Shown here: one piece after another, positions 24,261-36,594 of the stretch
Numbering within the stretch: the first letter of the stretch is position 1
Layout: every line of letters begins with the position of its first letter
Source of the DNA: Atherinomorus stipes
Taxonomy: Eukaryota > Chordata > Actinopteri > Atheriniformes > Atherinidae
Direction of reading: 5' to 3'
Assembly: GCA_023101725.1 (NCBI GenBank)
Contig: JALJCO010003064.1
Coordinates: 62,001-126,000 of the forward strand
DNA length: 64,000 bases
Translations under genes and position numbers: made by a program
The notes under the pieces: generated by a model
Told to the model about the DNA's origin: nothing
What the model saw: the letters and a program-made list of their open reading frames with translations, nothing else
Database searches by the model: none

Positions 24261-24560
24261 CCATCCTTCAGGATAACATAGCTCTCCCCAATGAAGCCAA
24301 GATTATTGCAGCCAACTTCCAAAATTTGGGACTGGAGAGAATGGAATAGCCTGCTATGACTATGACTTAATACTTCAACCCATCTGAACACTTGTGAGAT
24401 CATCTTGAGTGTGCTGTAGCTACATGTTAAAGGCCCCAACACAACCACAATGGTTGACCCTCAGAAACTTCTGGTTGAGGAATGGGATGTCATGGGATGA
24501 AATGTGACCAAGCTGGCAACCAGTATGAGGAGGAGGTGGCAAGCTGCCATGGCTGTGTAT
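24261..24560 (+). pseudogene. Tc1/mariner transposase remnant (C-terminal part)
   Basis: Read with several frameshifts, the + strand gives pieces of a Tc1-type transposase C-terminus: QDNIALPNEAKII, then LERMEWPAM, NPSEH, VEEWD and TSMRRRWQA, in the order found in such proteins (second catalytic Asp region, then the DLNPIEH-like segment, then the EEW and MRRR motifs). Stops and frameshifts make it non-functional. No terminal repeats were located. Confidence 0.65.
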
Positions 24561-24627
24561 AGACCTTCCTTGTTTTTCTGTCGTTTTTTTTAATCATTAC
24601 TGTGGGAAAATGCAATCATCATATTCA

Positions 24628-24629
<2 letters not shown>

Positions 24630-24660
<31 letters not shown>
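24630..24660. repeat. (TA)n microsatellite
   Basis: A short TA array of about 15 copies, followed by a TCTC-rich stretch. Confidence 0.9.
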
Positions 24661-24663
<3 letters not shown>

Positions 24664-25378
24664 CTCTCTTTCTCTCTCTTTCAAGGAGCATGATTCAAAA
24701 TTTAAAAATCAAAGAAAAACAATACAGATTAAAACTTTAAGTGTAAAAGAAACAGATCTGAACTTCTGAATAAAAACTATTCAATTGCAGCTGGGACTAG
24801 CTGGGTCTTTAATCTGGATTTAAATTAAGTGAGTGTTTCAGCTGATCTAAAGCTTTCTGGGGGTTTGTGTGGATGTGCATGTCTGGTTCTGACTCTGGGA
24901 ACAGATAAGAGACTGGACCCAGATGACCTCATATGTACAACACCAGTTAGTATCATTAAAAGGGAGAAATACTTGATCAAACATAAATGTATGTACTTTT
25001 GTGTTGAGTTTAAACTAATACAAATGATAGAGTCTTGCTTGCTTTAAGATTGTTAAAGCTATCTCACCTGTGTCCCACTTCTTCTGAATCTCTGCCATCT
25101 ACACTATGATATCTTTGACCTGCAGTATCATGTAATATGTCAATGGACACTCAGAATCAGTTTTTTACACGTCAAAGGATGCATGCAGACAACAGCATAA
25201 CTTGCTGTGCAGCCTGATACCAAGGATGGAAGATAGTCTTGTTAGGATGTGTGTTGCACTGAGTGGACATATCTCGTCTCACCCAAGGACCTGGAGACTG
25301 TAAACAACCTTCCCTGGAGTCAGCCAGTCTGATTAATCTTTGTTAACCAATTTCTGCTATATCTAAGTGACACTGATT
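24661..25378. other. Intergenic, nothing recognised
   Basis: No open frame with a recognisable domain, no RNA gene and no clear repeat edge is seen. Confidence 0.4.
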
Positions 25379-25380
25379 TA

Positions 25381-26821
25381 CAGTGCAAGTCCCAATTCCA
25401 ATCAAGTTTGGACATTGCGTAACAGAACAGAATGATTAGCAAATCCTCTTCAACCTATATTCAACTGAATGCACTACAAAGACAAGATATTTAATGTTCA
25501 AACTGATAAACTTTATTCTTTGTGTGCAAATATTTGATAATTTTGAAATGGATTCCTGCAACACGTTTCAAAAAAGCTGGGACAGAGGCAACAAAAGACC
25601 GGGAAAGTTGATGAATGCTCAAAGAACACCTGTTTGGAACATTCCACGGGTGAACAGGTTAACTGGAAACAGGTCAGTGTCATGATTGGGTAAAAAAGGA
25701 GCGTCACCAAAAGGCTTAGCTGTTCAGAAGCAAAGATGGGGCGAGGATCATCACTTAGTGAACAAATGTGTGAAAAAAAATGTTCAACAGTTTAAGAACT
25801 ATGCTTCTCAGTGTTCAGTTGCAAGAAATTTAGGAACTCCATAATCTACAGTCCATAATATAATCAAAAGATTCAGAAAATCTGAAGAACTTTCTACACA
25901 TAAGCGACAAGGCCAACAGCCAACAACCAACACTGAATGCCGTGGCGGTGGCCTTCGATCCTTCAGGCAGCACTGTATTAAAAATTGGCATCGTTGTGTA
26001 AAGGATCTTAGCGCGTGGTCTCAGGAACACTTCAGAGAACCGTTGTCAGCTAGCACAGTTTGCAGCTACATCTAGCCGACAAGTGCGAGTTAAAACTACC
26101 ATGCAAAGCAAAAGCATCAACAATATCCAGAAACGTCGCCCTCCTCTCTGGGCCCAAGCTCATTTGAAACGGACAGACAGAAAGTGGAAAAATGTGCTGG
26201 TGGTCTGAAGAGTCCAGATTATGTTTTTCTTCTCTTCCTTTTTTTTTTTCTTCTTTTTTATTTTTCTTTTCTTTTTTTATTCTTCTAACTTGTCCTGTCC
26301 AGCATCAAATTGTTTTTGGAAATCATGGATGTTGTGTCTTCTGTGCAAAAGAAAAAAAAAACATCCAGATTACCAGTGCAAAGTTCATAAGCCGGCATCT
26401 GTGATGGTATGGGGGGGGGGGGGGGTGTTAGTGCCCATGGCATGGGCAGCTTACACATCTGTGATTGAACCATCAATGCTGAAAGGTACATCCATGTTTT
26501 GGAGCAACACATGCTGTCATCCAAGCAACGTCTTTTTTAGGGACGTCCCTGCTTATTTCAGCAAGTCAATGCCAAGTCACTTTGTGCACGTGTTACAACA
26601 GCGTGGCTTCGTGGTAAAAGAGTTTGGGGACTGGCCTGCCTGCAGTCCAGATTTGTGCAAATATCTGCCCAAAAATAATAAAGTTTATCAGTTTGAACAT
26701 TAAATATCTTGTCTTTGTAGTTTATTCAATTGATTATAGGTTGAAGAGGATTTGAAAATCAATGTATTTTGTTTTTATTTACATTTTACACAATGTCCCA
26801 ACTTCATTGGAATTAGGGTTG
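25381..26821 (+). mobile_element. Defective Tc1-like transposon with long inverted ends and TA flanks
   Basis: The ends are inverted copies over about 130 bp or more (CAAATCCTCTTCAACCTATA and ACAAAGACAAGATATTTAAT occur inverted at both sides). Each outer edge abuts TA, the Tc1/mariner target duplication. The interior holds transposase fragments on the + strand: SQEHFREPLSAST, then a TDRKW motif, then PASVMVWG and DWPACSPDL, interrupted by stops and frameshifts. In the segment for the second catalytic Asp the codon reads GTC (QQVN where family members have QQDN). The sequence then jumps from CCAGATTTG to the right inverted end, so the 3' part of the transposase is deleted. Confidence 0.8.
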
Positions 26822-28680
26822 TATTTCTATTACATGATTTTCCTTTTTGCCTAATAAATCCATTTTACGATTTTTAACTCTTTTTCAACTATTGGCAATA
26901 ATTAATTTTTCTGAACCCACAAAGATAAAAATAGTATTTTTAGCTGAGGAAACCTGCTGAATTGTTCATGCCACACAATACCGCCAAATGTAACGTACAG
27001 TACACACATTTACTAGCCATCCAGAAGTTTGTGTAAGTTTGAAGTGTGCACTGAGTTTTTTAGTTTGTTTCTTTTTTGTAATTTTCAGGCTTATGGTTAA
27101 TATTTGGATATTTCTTTCCAATGAACAGAAGTCCATATAATGTCTTCAGTTTATCTGCAGAATCGGGGATGTTACATGTTTTTCTTTACATCCTTGAACT
27201 CCACTGTGCTTGTGGTGTGTGGATATAGAGGGTTGACCCCACAAATACAGGATACTTTTTAAGAGTCAAACCTTTGTTTTAGTTGTAATAGTTCAACTTT
27301 GAAGTTTGGGATCTCATCATGAGCAACAAGACTTCACAAAGAGAAAATTTTGGATGTGTGGATCTTTTGCTGACTGTGTATTTCAGGTTGCATTTACATG
27401 TAAATTCTTATTATGTTTACTCCCACTGATATATTCACTGTGCTGCAACACACACACCTGTGGGTAGCACACTTCAGTCATTATTCCAGGAGGCTTCTTA
27501 GTCAGATTGATATAGTCTTTGTTTATTTCTGTGAGCCAGAATGAAGCCTCACACAAATGGAAGCTCAATGTTGTCAATTAAGATCAATATTTGAACACTT
27601 TCTGGGGTTTCCTTGTAAACTGAGACTCACGAGTGGCAACGGCAGTGTTGGCACGCATGCCTGTTGTTCTTGGTGTCATGTACCCTGCTGTCTGTGGTCA
27701 TGACAGTTGCTAGGAGTCTTCCTCCCCTCACCTGCCTTTTTGGGGGAGGGTGAAACAGTCACAGGACACATGTAAACACAACAGAAACAATACACCACCT
27801 CTCCCTCAGTGTTATGGGAGTGTTTGAGTCCTCAGATGGCTTTGTTTACATCTTGTGATGAGAGATAACCTCTCGCCCATTCCTTCATGAGACATAAATT
27901 GACATGAGTAGTGTCAACAGCACTGTCTTCAAAAGCACATAGGCAATAACAAACTTACACCACACAAATGGGAAAAGGATGTGCTGAACCTTAGTTTTAA
28001 GGAAGAAAAGAAAAAGTAAGTAAAAAGCAAGAAAAAGAGGAGAGGAGGCAGAACAAAATGAAAGTTTTCAATTGGAATTAGGATGAGATTGGGTGTGTGG
28101 GTTGACAACTGAGGGTGTTGCTGCTATCATGTTCCGACATCCTGGAAAAATACAAGGTGGAGGTGTTCAGTTACAACTCATAAACATAGCTACCTTGTCA
28201 GTCCCTGTGCTTCAGCTTAACTACATGAAGTGCTGTGTCTGATCCACCATCCATGTTGTCAAATTGCATCCATGTGCAGCACAAACACTACTTGTAATTT
28301 CAGCACAATTCATTCCACCCTGTTCTACAATAACTGGGTTATATTATACCTGAGTGAACAAAGGGGGCAGCTGTGGTCGGCCTCAGGTCAAAGCTTTGTA
28401 GGTATGGGCAGGTTACCAGGTGTGTGCATTAGGGGAAAGCAGAGCTCCAGGGTATTCATTCCTACTGCGGTTTGGGAGAACTGGTTTGATGGCTCTGTCT
28501 GTTATTGTGTGAATTCCCCTCATGTGGTCCATTCTTTTAGGTCAAATATGTGTTACCTGTACGATTTTATTTCACAATTCAAAGTATCTGCTGTACTTCA
28601 CTGAAAGCATGAATGCATTCTTTAAACAACTGCAAACATTCATGCCAAAAAGTAAACAAAGATGAGACACGGAGCAGTTA
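26822..28680. other. Intergenic sequence between the Tc1-like element and the sptssb tail
   Basis: I see no gene. The sequence is AT-rich and includes several short open frames without domains. Confidence 0.45.
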
Positions 28681-28689
28681 TCCAAGTAT

Positions 28690-30707
28690 CACCAGAGGTC
28701 TTTATTTTGTGAATGTTACAGTGATGTGTTGGTATCATGTACAAATAAAACATCAATTTGGTGAGCAGTTGGGGGAGGGGGGATTTCAGAGAGCTCTTCA
28801 TTCTTCCCTGGAAATACCTGGTTCTAATGCAAATGTTTATCAAAAGTGAAGGGGTATAATACAATGTAAGAACAATATAAAAAGCACTTTCAGGTGACGG
28901 AACAAGGTAAAGAACAAATTTATGAGTCAATTATGGCCACAAGAGAACACAGATATAAATAATATTAATATAAAAAAAAACAAGTTTGGTAACTGACATT
29001 GTAACCAGCCAAGCATTTACCAGTGTATATAAATATATAACTTTGTATAAATAAAATTAACTTAAAGATCATGTTTAACCTGTTGTCAGTGAGCCCTTGA
29101 TCCAAAGCATAAATAATTAAAGATGATCTTAAGCACAAAACTACTACTAGACTGCAACATGCTCATTATGATCATTTTCTCTCTGGTTTATTTCTATAGA
29201 TCAACTATAGTTAGGGAAGACCATGTTTTTGTAAAGCTTTGCTTTTCATTTAGTCCACTTTGTCTGCAGTATTTTGGCATTTTGCATTACAGGAACAGTT
29301 AAGTAAAGCTATGTCATCAACAAAGCCAAGCCTGAAATTCATGGGTGTGTTGTATCAATATTTGCTCATGCCCATTACTGAGAACAACCTTCCCGACATA
29401 TCAATAGGTCAAAAAAAAAAAAATGAGATAGAGAGAGGGCCCGGCACATATCTCCACTGTTGTTTTGTATTATCGCTAACTTTGACAAGTAAATCAGTAA
29501 ATGTACTGTAGGTTCAAGACAAACTTGTAAAAGATCTTTGATCGAGACGCTTTAAAATTCATTGCATAGCTTTGGTTTTCCATCAGTTCCGTTTTATAAG
29601 ATAAGCGGCACAGTGTTTACATACTGTGTGCACTGCATCCTGCCAGTCAGCATCACAGTGCATAAAGGCAAATAAAAAATGTGGTAGTGTTTAACTACTT
29701 TTACAAGCCATAGGCATTAACAAGAAATGCAGGTCAAAAAGGCTGGAAAGGGCTTTAAAAAACTCTTCCTTTATCAGAGAGAAATTCACCAGTGGTGGTA
29801 ATGGGGCAGCACAGATTCAAGCAGATGAGCAAACCCACACATGCTTTAAAGGGACATGCCATCAATTTTACACCAACTTGTTACAGAATCCCACCATACT
29901 GTTGAGAATAGCTGTAAAAGCTCTTCTGTGACTGAAGGGGACAATTCCCAAGTCTTTTGACCAAACCTTTCACTACATGGTCTTCTCTGTGTTGAGCTGT
30001 ACATTGAGGAGTCAGACATTTAGTCTGTTTTCCTTCATCACTGACAGCAAAACTCACACAGTCGTAACCCTTTTTTTAAAATCTAAAATAAGTTGTTGGG
30101 CTCTCTAGATTCATAGACTATAAACTGATATAGTCAATTTTGGGCACAGCCAGATAATGCCCATGGCAGTTCTAACACCATGGCTGCATAATGTCTCCTT
30201 CAAGCTCAAATTTGAATAAAAGCAATAAATAAAATTGCTGGAATGCCCCTCTAAAGATTGTGGCTCACAGTCGTGTGAAAAAAAAATCACCTAGTAGCGT
30301 CTTGAAGTTAGACAAGCATGCAAATGTACCACACGTTTGACCCTATCATGCAAAACCTGGAGGTGTTATGCATTCACACAGGACAAATGGTGACGGATAA
30401 TATAGACAAACATTTCACAAGGCATTTCACAGGGAGGTTGTGAAATTAAGGTACAGCTGTGTGTCTAATACCATTAGGCAAGGCCCTAGGGTGTGGGATG
30501 TAAAAGAAGATGGCAAGGCTCTGATTTCCAGATCCTTTCAGTAAGATCTTCGTGCTTTTAGTCCTGATGAGCTGGTGTGACTTCAGGTGGGTTCAGAGGG
30601 GTTCAAGGTTATGTTGAAAGTAAGAGTTGGGCTGCAGGAAATGATTTATGGACTTATGCTAATCCACCCATTTTCTTCTCTTCTTTCTTCAGTCATCCAC
30701 ACGCCTG
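28690..30707 (-). other. Probable sptssb 3' UTR
   Basis: Reading leftwards from the stop codon, the next credible minus-strand polyadenylation signal I noticed is AATAAA at 28706-28701. That would give a 3' UTR of about 2 kb, AT-rich and without coding potential. Other AATAAA-like sites (near 28750 and 29050) could give shorter forms. Confidence 0.45.
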
Positions 30708-30950
30708 TTAGTTCATTAGGGCCATGGTGCTTTCAGGCTGACCACCAAAGATCCCAGAGAAAAACTCCAGCGCCAGCCGCACATGGATGGGTACAAAAAC
30801 ATAAGAGGTGTAGATCACCATGGCGATGGCGGAGAAAAGGATGGAGTTAAAGATAGATTTTTCCCATGGTTCCAGGACATAGATGCCAGTGATGAGCAGG
30901 TACTGGTAGTATAGCCAAGCCAGGTACTCCCTGAAGTTTTTGAAGTTCAT
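30708..30950 (-). CDS. sptssb: Serine palmitoyltransferase small subunit B
   Basis: A single coding exon gives 80 aa, beginning [19 protein letters not shown]. The motif YLxWLYYQYxLIT, then [14 protein letters not shown], then [21 protein letters not shown], is the small-subunit signature. Human SPTSSB is 76 aa and shares LEPWE, the YVFxPIHxRLAxEFF helix and this length; SPTSSA differs after the YVFMP segment. Two hydrophobic segments sit in the ER membrane, where the subunit binds the SPTLC1-SPTLC2/3 dimer, raises its activity and influences acyl-CoA chain choice at the first step of sphingolipid synthesis. The C-terminus ([12 protein letters not shown]) is slightly longer than the human one. 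A splice acceptor lies 8 or fewer bases before the ATG, so the 5' UTR is on a separate exon. Confidence 0.93.
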   Translation of the reverse strand: MNFKNFREYLAWLYYQYLLITGIYVLEPWEKSIFNSILFSAIAMVIYTSYVFVPIHVRLALEFFSGIFGGQPESTMALMN

Positions 30951-31439
30951 CCTGCAGACTGGGGGGGAGGAGAAATACAAGTGGAGTGTTGTGAGACTCA
31001 AGCAAAAAGAAAAGGATTTTGTGCAGGATATTTGGACCACTTCTTGACATACAGCCATACCAGTACAGAACTTTTTAAGCGTATTGGTAAATAGTTGTGG
31101 TAAGAATTCTGTTTGTGGAACATCAAATGATAGCTGCTTTTTATAAGCTTTAGTCCCAGCAGGGAGGTCAATCCATCATGCAGAGAGCCAAGCTGTCTAC
31201 ATGTGGGAGAGACAGTTTATATATATATATATAAATGATCATTCATACACAGATAAGAACAAGTCATTTAACACAGTTCAAATGTCAGAATGTGAGAGCA
31301 CAGTCATCACACAGCAGACATACTATTCAGGTTATAGTGCGCTTAAATAAAGGAAAACTGCACCCTCTTTCAATTGAAAGATTTTCCATAGACTGTCAGA
31401 AAGAATGCCTCACATTTGTTTATTAAATACTTTGGTATA

Positions 31440-31640
31440 GAGAAAAGTCAAGGTCGTCCCAAAGACTGCAAGGTGTCTAGTCTTGTTGCTGCAAAACAAA
31501 CCCAAACCACCAGCTTTGCACCAATGTGCTTGGCAGGTGATGTGAGGTGTTTGTGCTGATCTGCTGTGAATGGTTTTAACCATACATCGTCGCCTTGGTC
31601 TCATTTGTCCAAAAGACATTGTTCCAGAAGTCTTGTTTGT
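31440..31640 (-). pseudogene. Tc1/mariner-like transposase fragment
   Basis: The minus strand reads, with frameshifts, FWNNVFWTNETKATMYG, resembling the region around the first catalytic Asp (WSDETKxxxFG), followed by VWVCFAAT (compare VWGCFAA). It is short and degenerate; no inverted ends were found. Confidence 0.5.
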
Positions 31641-33030
31641 TTGTTTTTTTAAAGAGAAACGGTTTTCTCCTAGCAGCCCTTCCAAGTTAACAACCCTTAT
31701 TCAATCTTTTTACTAATTGTAGTGAGATTAACTTAAACATTTTACAAGTGTTGGCCTGTCAAGTCTGAAATAGTGCTCTTTGATTTTTGTAACAGTAAGG
31801 GGTTTACTCACTTTTCCCACACACTGCTTCTACATTTTGTTTTAGTTCTTGCTAATAACAAGAATATTTCAATATGTCATATGCTGTTTTACATCTGTTT
31901 TTCCAGTCACTTAATTTTAAGACAAGGACCTGATGGTTTCTTTAATTCCTTAAATGTAAAATATCAAAACTGATAGTTATTTACTTGTTTTTCATTCGAC
32001 TGTATAGCTGCTTCTACTTTAAACACTCTTAGAAAATATGTCCATAACAGGGTCCTCAAACCACTCATGATAAAGACATAAATTGAAACAAATGCCTTCA
32101 ATCAACTTATTAAAATAAACCTTCGTGGATAAATTCAGTAAGAAGACATAAAAAGGATTGTAATCTGTATTCTTCTGTAACACTCCCCAGTGTTTCAGCC
32201 AATAATGAATACACCGTCCATGCTCAGAGTGAGATATACTTTGCCTGGTTGTCTAATTATCTTGAAAAAGTACAATGGAAAATAATCCTCAAATCAAAAG
32301 AGAAGTAATTTTGGCTGTGAGCTTGCTAATATGGTGTGAGGGGGAATTGGGAGGCTCCTGTTCCACCTCCAAACCCATGGTAGTGCTCTGAGGAGCAATC
32401 ATACAGGTTTAATGAAAACCTCAGTCGGTTAGAAGATTAAGTTGTGTGAGAAAAGAAACGCCAATGAAATTAAGCCCATGGGTCCCACATGACATGGGAA
32501 CAGTAATTTTATCGGTGCTTGTCTTCCCACACAGGAGTTTGCTGTGCCACAAGAGAAATGAGCCACGGTTGAACGCTCACTTATATGGTAGACTACAAGA
32601 CCAAAACAGCCATTATAACATTATGGTTAAAATAACAAACCTATCTCTGAACACTGTTTACACAGTTGATAATGTTTACACATGTTGTAGCTTTTTATGA
32701 AAAACACCTGCCACAGTGGTGGGGGGTTGAAGCCAACTGAAGGCTATTCTATTTTTCTTTTTAATCTAGTAAAAATTAGAAAAATTGCATTAAAGCACAT
32801 AAAAACTCTGCACGATTAAACATGAATAAATTACAAATTAGAAAATTTGATAAAAAGGCTAAATAAATTAGCTCTCAGAGCATGAAGAAAAATAGGCCTA
32901 CACCTAATTGCATTTTTAAAATCACAATAACGATAAAAATACTTTCATTTACAACTTCAATAAAGTTTGGCTTTAAAAAACTACAAATTTAAGTTGAAGT
33001 CAGGCAGCCAATTTGTTGTTGTGTGCATAT

Positions 33031-33054
33031 GGGGGGGGGGGGGGGGGGGGGGGG
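33031..33054 (+). repeat. Poly-G tract
   Basis: About 24 consecutive G bases are followed by TAAAAAAAAG. It is on the non-template strand for sptssb, inside its intron. Such runs are prone to sequencing error and could form a G-quadruplex. Confidence 0.9.
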
Positions 33055-33228
33055 TAAAAAAAAGAGGTTTTTAATCTTAATGGGACATTTTCCTGGTTAA
33101 ATAAATCTTAAATAATTTTTTTTTTTAATTATAGGCGTTACAAAAGCAAGATTAAAGGGGATTAATCAGCTTTTCAGTTATCACTACAGCCAGTTTTGTG
33201 TAATTACTGAATCCATGAACTGACTCAC

Positions 33229-33430
33229 CTCTCCAGCCGGCGTGAGGTCCCCGAATATCTACTAATGACTAAAACAGGACGAGCTGCAGCCCGCGTCCCA
33301 CTGCTGCTCCGCTGCTTTGTGTAAACGAAAAGTCGTCTCACCAGTACGCCGCTGGATATATGCAGTCCACATACAGACTGTGAAAATGGCACCACACCCA
33401 CTACTCTTGCTTAAAACTCACCTGGCTCAA
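33229..33430 (-). other. Probable noncoding first exon of sptssb
   Basis: The minus strand has a good donor, CTGGAGAG|GTGAGT, at 33229/33228, preceded by GC-richer sequence. It is the nearest plausible partner for the acceptor just before the sptssb ATG. A second donor-like site (GAGCCAG|GTGAG) lies near 33420. The upstream boundary is not defined. Confidence 0.45.
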
Positions 33431-33720
33431 AGATCATGCAGGTGGGCTGACCGAGCGCTGTTTGACGCATAGGCTGGCGCGCGTCAACAGCAGCTAACAA
33501 ACAAACAAAAAGGACACAGTGCATCAGAGGGTCAGGAGGAGTCGACGTCCTGGTTTACGGCTCGATTTCAGTTATAGAAGGTTAGCTACTTTGTGTTGCA
33601 TCTTTCAACTTTTCTTCTGTTCGTGTCGCATCCCTCGCGCATCTGTCCCACCATGCTGCAGGAGACACCGCGCCGCAGTACCACCTCTGACGTAGACCTC
33701 AGCAGCAGGATGGGAAACAA
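33431..33720. promoter_or_regulatory. GC-richer putative sptssb promoter region
   Basis: CpG content is raised compared with the flanks, with GACGTC at about 33543 and TGACGTAG at about 33688 (CRE-like). Being just upstream of the proposed first exon, it is the best promoter candidate. A short + strand open frame in it (from 33653) resembles no known protein. Confidence 0.35.
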
Positions 33721-36594
33721 GCAAAGAGCGTGCAAAAATTTCATTGCTGCACCGCGCTCAGGATGTTGTTTACGTCGATTAAAGATGTACTTAAGCATAA
33801 AATAATGCACAAAATATGAAAATACAGCTGACAAGTACTGCTCATTGTAAACCTTTCATAGCTGTACGCTACACTTATCTTCATTGTTTCATTTGATCAC
33901 TAAATAACATATCTTATTTAGAATTTTATATATTTTTTCTTTTCAAATCAAGGCATGCAGCATGCACGATAATTAGCCGCTTGGGAAAATCATGGAAGGC
34001 TAATCATCCATTTTATTTCGCCCGCATTCCCACATTTTGTGGCACAACAATCGATAAAACAATCCAAACAGCCCTTTTTGTGAATCAATCAGACATACAG
34101 TTAGGAAACCTCATCTCCTTGATGTAAGATTTGCTGACCAGTTTAGTTCCGACGCTGCATTATTGATGTGTAAACACGGGCAGTGCCTACATGGCGCACC
34201 AGTTATGCATGGATACGCTCTGCGATTTTGTTTGCGTCAGAAAGATGAGGACCACAGGGCCATGCATCCTCACAATGAACACATCTTTGCAAAAGATTTG
34301 TAGTAGAAATCTGGCCTAAACTGCAAAAGCTAGTTTGGAAATCATTATTGATGCCAAAGAATCAGCCTTCACAATCTAAACTCAGGGTGCCAATTACTTG
34401 CTTTCTAACATCTTAAAAGTGAGCGTGTAATACGAGAAACTAGAGGTAAAGGTGTCTAAAGGTAGTATTTTCTATCAATAGGACTTAGTTGGTGCAAAAA
34501 TAGTGAGAAAATCAGGCCAACACACACACAGTCACACACTCACTGCATGGATTCACTTCATTCACTTTCCCAAGTAGATCTGATTACTGTTAACAACCAG
34601 CTCAAGTTTGTGAAAAATGAGACAGGCTCTCCTCCGCCAGGTTAAAATGTGAGACATGTCACAAAGACTCTTACACCCAATGACACATTCCTCTGGTGTA
34701 TAGATTCATCTTAAAACTCATATAGGCAGGAAACAAACCTGATCACAAAAAACTGATTTATTTGGTTTAATGTCAAGACGATAAAGTGAATACCAAATTT
34801 AATTGTGAATAGTCAGGAACATTTCTACTTTTGAGACTAAGAATCACTCTGTGAAGCTACATACAGTCATCCTCAAAATTATTCATACCCTCCAAGTAAA
34901 GAAAATGCTACATTCATAATTGAAATCATAAGAAACTAAAGAAACTAACACTTTAAAAATTCATAAAATTATAATTTAGTGAAATAAGTTATTGCTTGTG
35001 AATTGTGGTTGGAAATAATAAGAAAAAACAAAACTGTCCGAGATACATTAGATACATTAGTCCCATGAACAGTGGACCAACATACCTGTCAACATTTGAA
35101 GTATTTTTGAACATCAGAAAAAACACCTGATTGCAGTAAATGGCTCATAGTGTTGCTCAACAAAATTTTAGTTTCGAGCCCCATCATGCTTGTTTACTTG
35201 TTTTATTTTTTTTTTTGTTTTTAATATTTCTTTTGAACCACAATTCAAAATCAATGTCATTATTTTTACACAATTGTGATTCATTATTGCTTTTGTCAAT
35301 TTCAGCTCATTTCCCTGAGCTGCTTTTTTTCCTTCTTTAATTGGAGGGTATGAATAATTTTGAGGACGACTATATATGTAGATACCCAGCTCAATATTTC
35401 CATAAACCAATTCAAAAAATGTCAGCTTTGTAATCAGCTGGCTTCAGCTCTGTAACTAAATGCAAATTCTCAAGTTGATCCCAGGTGAATCAGAAGTGGC
35501 TGTGCACACAGCAGCCTTGTTAGACTCAAGTTACTGAAAAGCATGAAAAATATTTTCCTTCATTAGATTTTCAAGTTGTTGATTTTCAAGATGATGATCA
35601 CTTTCCTTTTTACAGTCTTGGCTTCCAGTTTCACATCGTTTTGTTCAAGTCTTCTCATGATCCTAACAAATATATTGTACCAAACCAAAAACTAGGATTA
35701 CCTGCTATGAATCTAAGAACATGTTAAATCTGTCAAAAAAATCAACTTGTACCATGAAAACCTATTTCTTAATACCAGCCGATATGAAACCTTGACCACC
35801 TTTCCTGAAAACATTTTTATAAACCAGAGTATTTCTATTGAAAAGATGCAAAAGTGTCCAGGAAAATACCAGTCTGTGTTAGTATGTACAGTACCAATAA
35901 ATATGATAGTTAGGTGTGAACAGGTCAGAATTGTGCCATTCAGGTAATACCCAAATCTAACTCCTCAGGCTTAATCAGATATTATAGCACATACTGGTTT
36001 CTTTCTGGATGAACAGGTTTTGCAGCTGTGAGTTTTTGCATACTGCTCGCAATAGCAAAACGACTCCTTTTAACTCCCCTGGCTCAGCTTACTGAAAGTG
36101 TGGCCATTTGCATGAACAACCTCCCATTTCTTTTTAGCACAAAGCTCCCTCTAGTGGATGTCAACAGAAAACATTGTTTTAGTTTGGGAAAATTTGTGAG
36201 AGAATAATTTTTCAAATATTTATTTCTACTAAGTTAATTACACAAACTCCACTTCTACATCACTTAGAAATTCTGCATAGAGATGAGTTTTACCAAAATG
36301 GAAATTTACAGGCACAAAGTAGGACACAGTCTGCTGTTATGAGCTGCCTGAAGTACATAAGATGAAACAACTCAAAGTCAGTTTATTCTCACTTCATGGA
36401 GTTTAATTGTTACGAGTTATGAAAGTCAGAAAATCAGGATTTCATTGGTATTAAACATTATTAGTCAGCGGTTTAATCAATCCCTTACTCTGGTGCCAAT
36501 TAAAAACCCAGATGTGTAAAATCAGCACTGCATCACTTGTGGATTCTATTTAGCAAATCGGCGCTCAGTGCCATGAAGGCAGCAACACAACTGG
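33721..36594. other. Intergenic between sptssb promoter and nmd3 3' end
   Basis: I see no gene. It contains the small Tc1-type MITE at 34864-35372. A short nmd3 3' UTR probably occupies the right-hand end; AAATAGAATCC near 36552 (minus strand) is not a canonical polyA signal, and a clear one was not identified. Confidence 0.45.
34864..35372. mobile_element. Tc1/mariner-type MITE with ~45-bp inverted ends
   Basis: The left end CAGTCATCCTCAAAATTATTCATACCCTCC is repeated inverted at the right as GGAGGGTATGAATAATTTTGAGGACGACT. TA dinucleotides flank the element. No transposase is encoded in the ~0.5 kb. Confidence 0.8.

Larger units (their letters stand above)
30951..33228 (-). other. sptssb 5' intron
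   Basis: The intron lies between the noncoding first exon and the coding exon. It contains a Tc1-like transposase fragment (31440-31640), a G homopolymer at 33031-33053 and otherwise AT-rich sequence. Confidence 0.55.

Noticed and set aside
26221..26703. 160-codon + strand open frame inside the Tc1-like element
   Set aside because: It mixes frames of the defective transposase and low-complexity T-rich sequence. The homologous reading jumps frames, so this is not a real protein.
33593..33805. 70-codon + strand open frame near the sptssb promoter
   Set aside because: No family resemblance and no splice signals supporting a divergent gene; better explained as promoter-proximal sequence.
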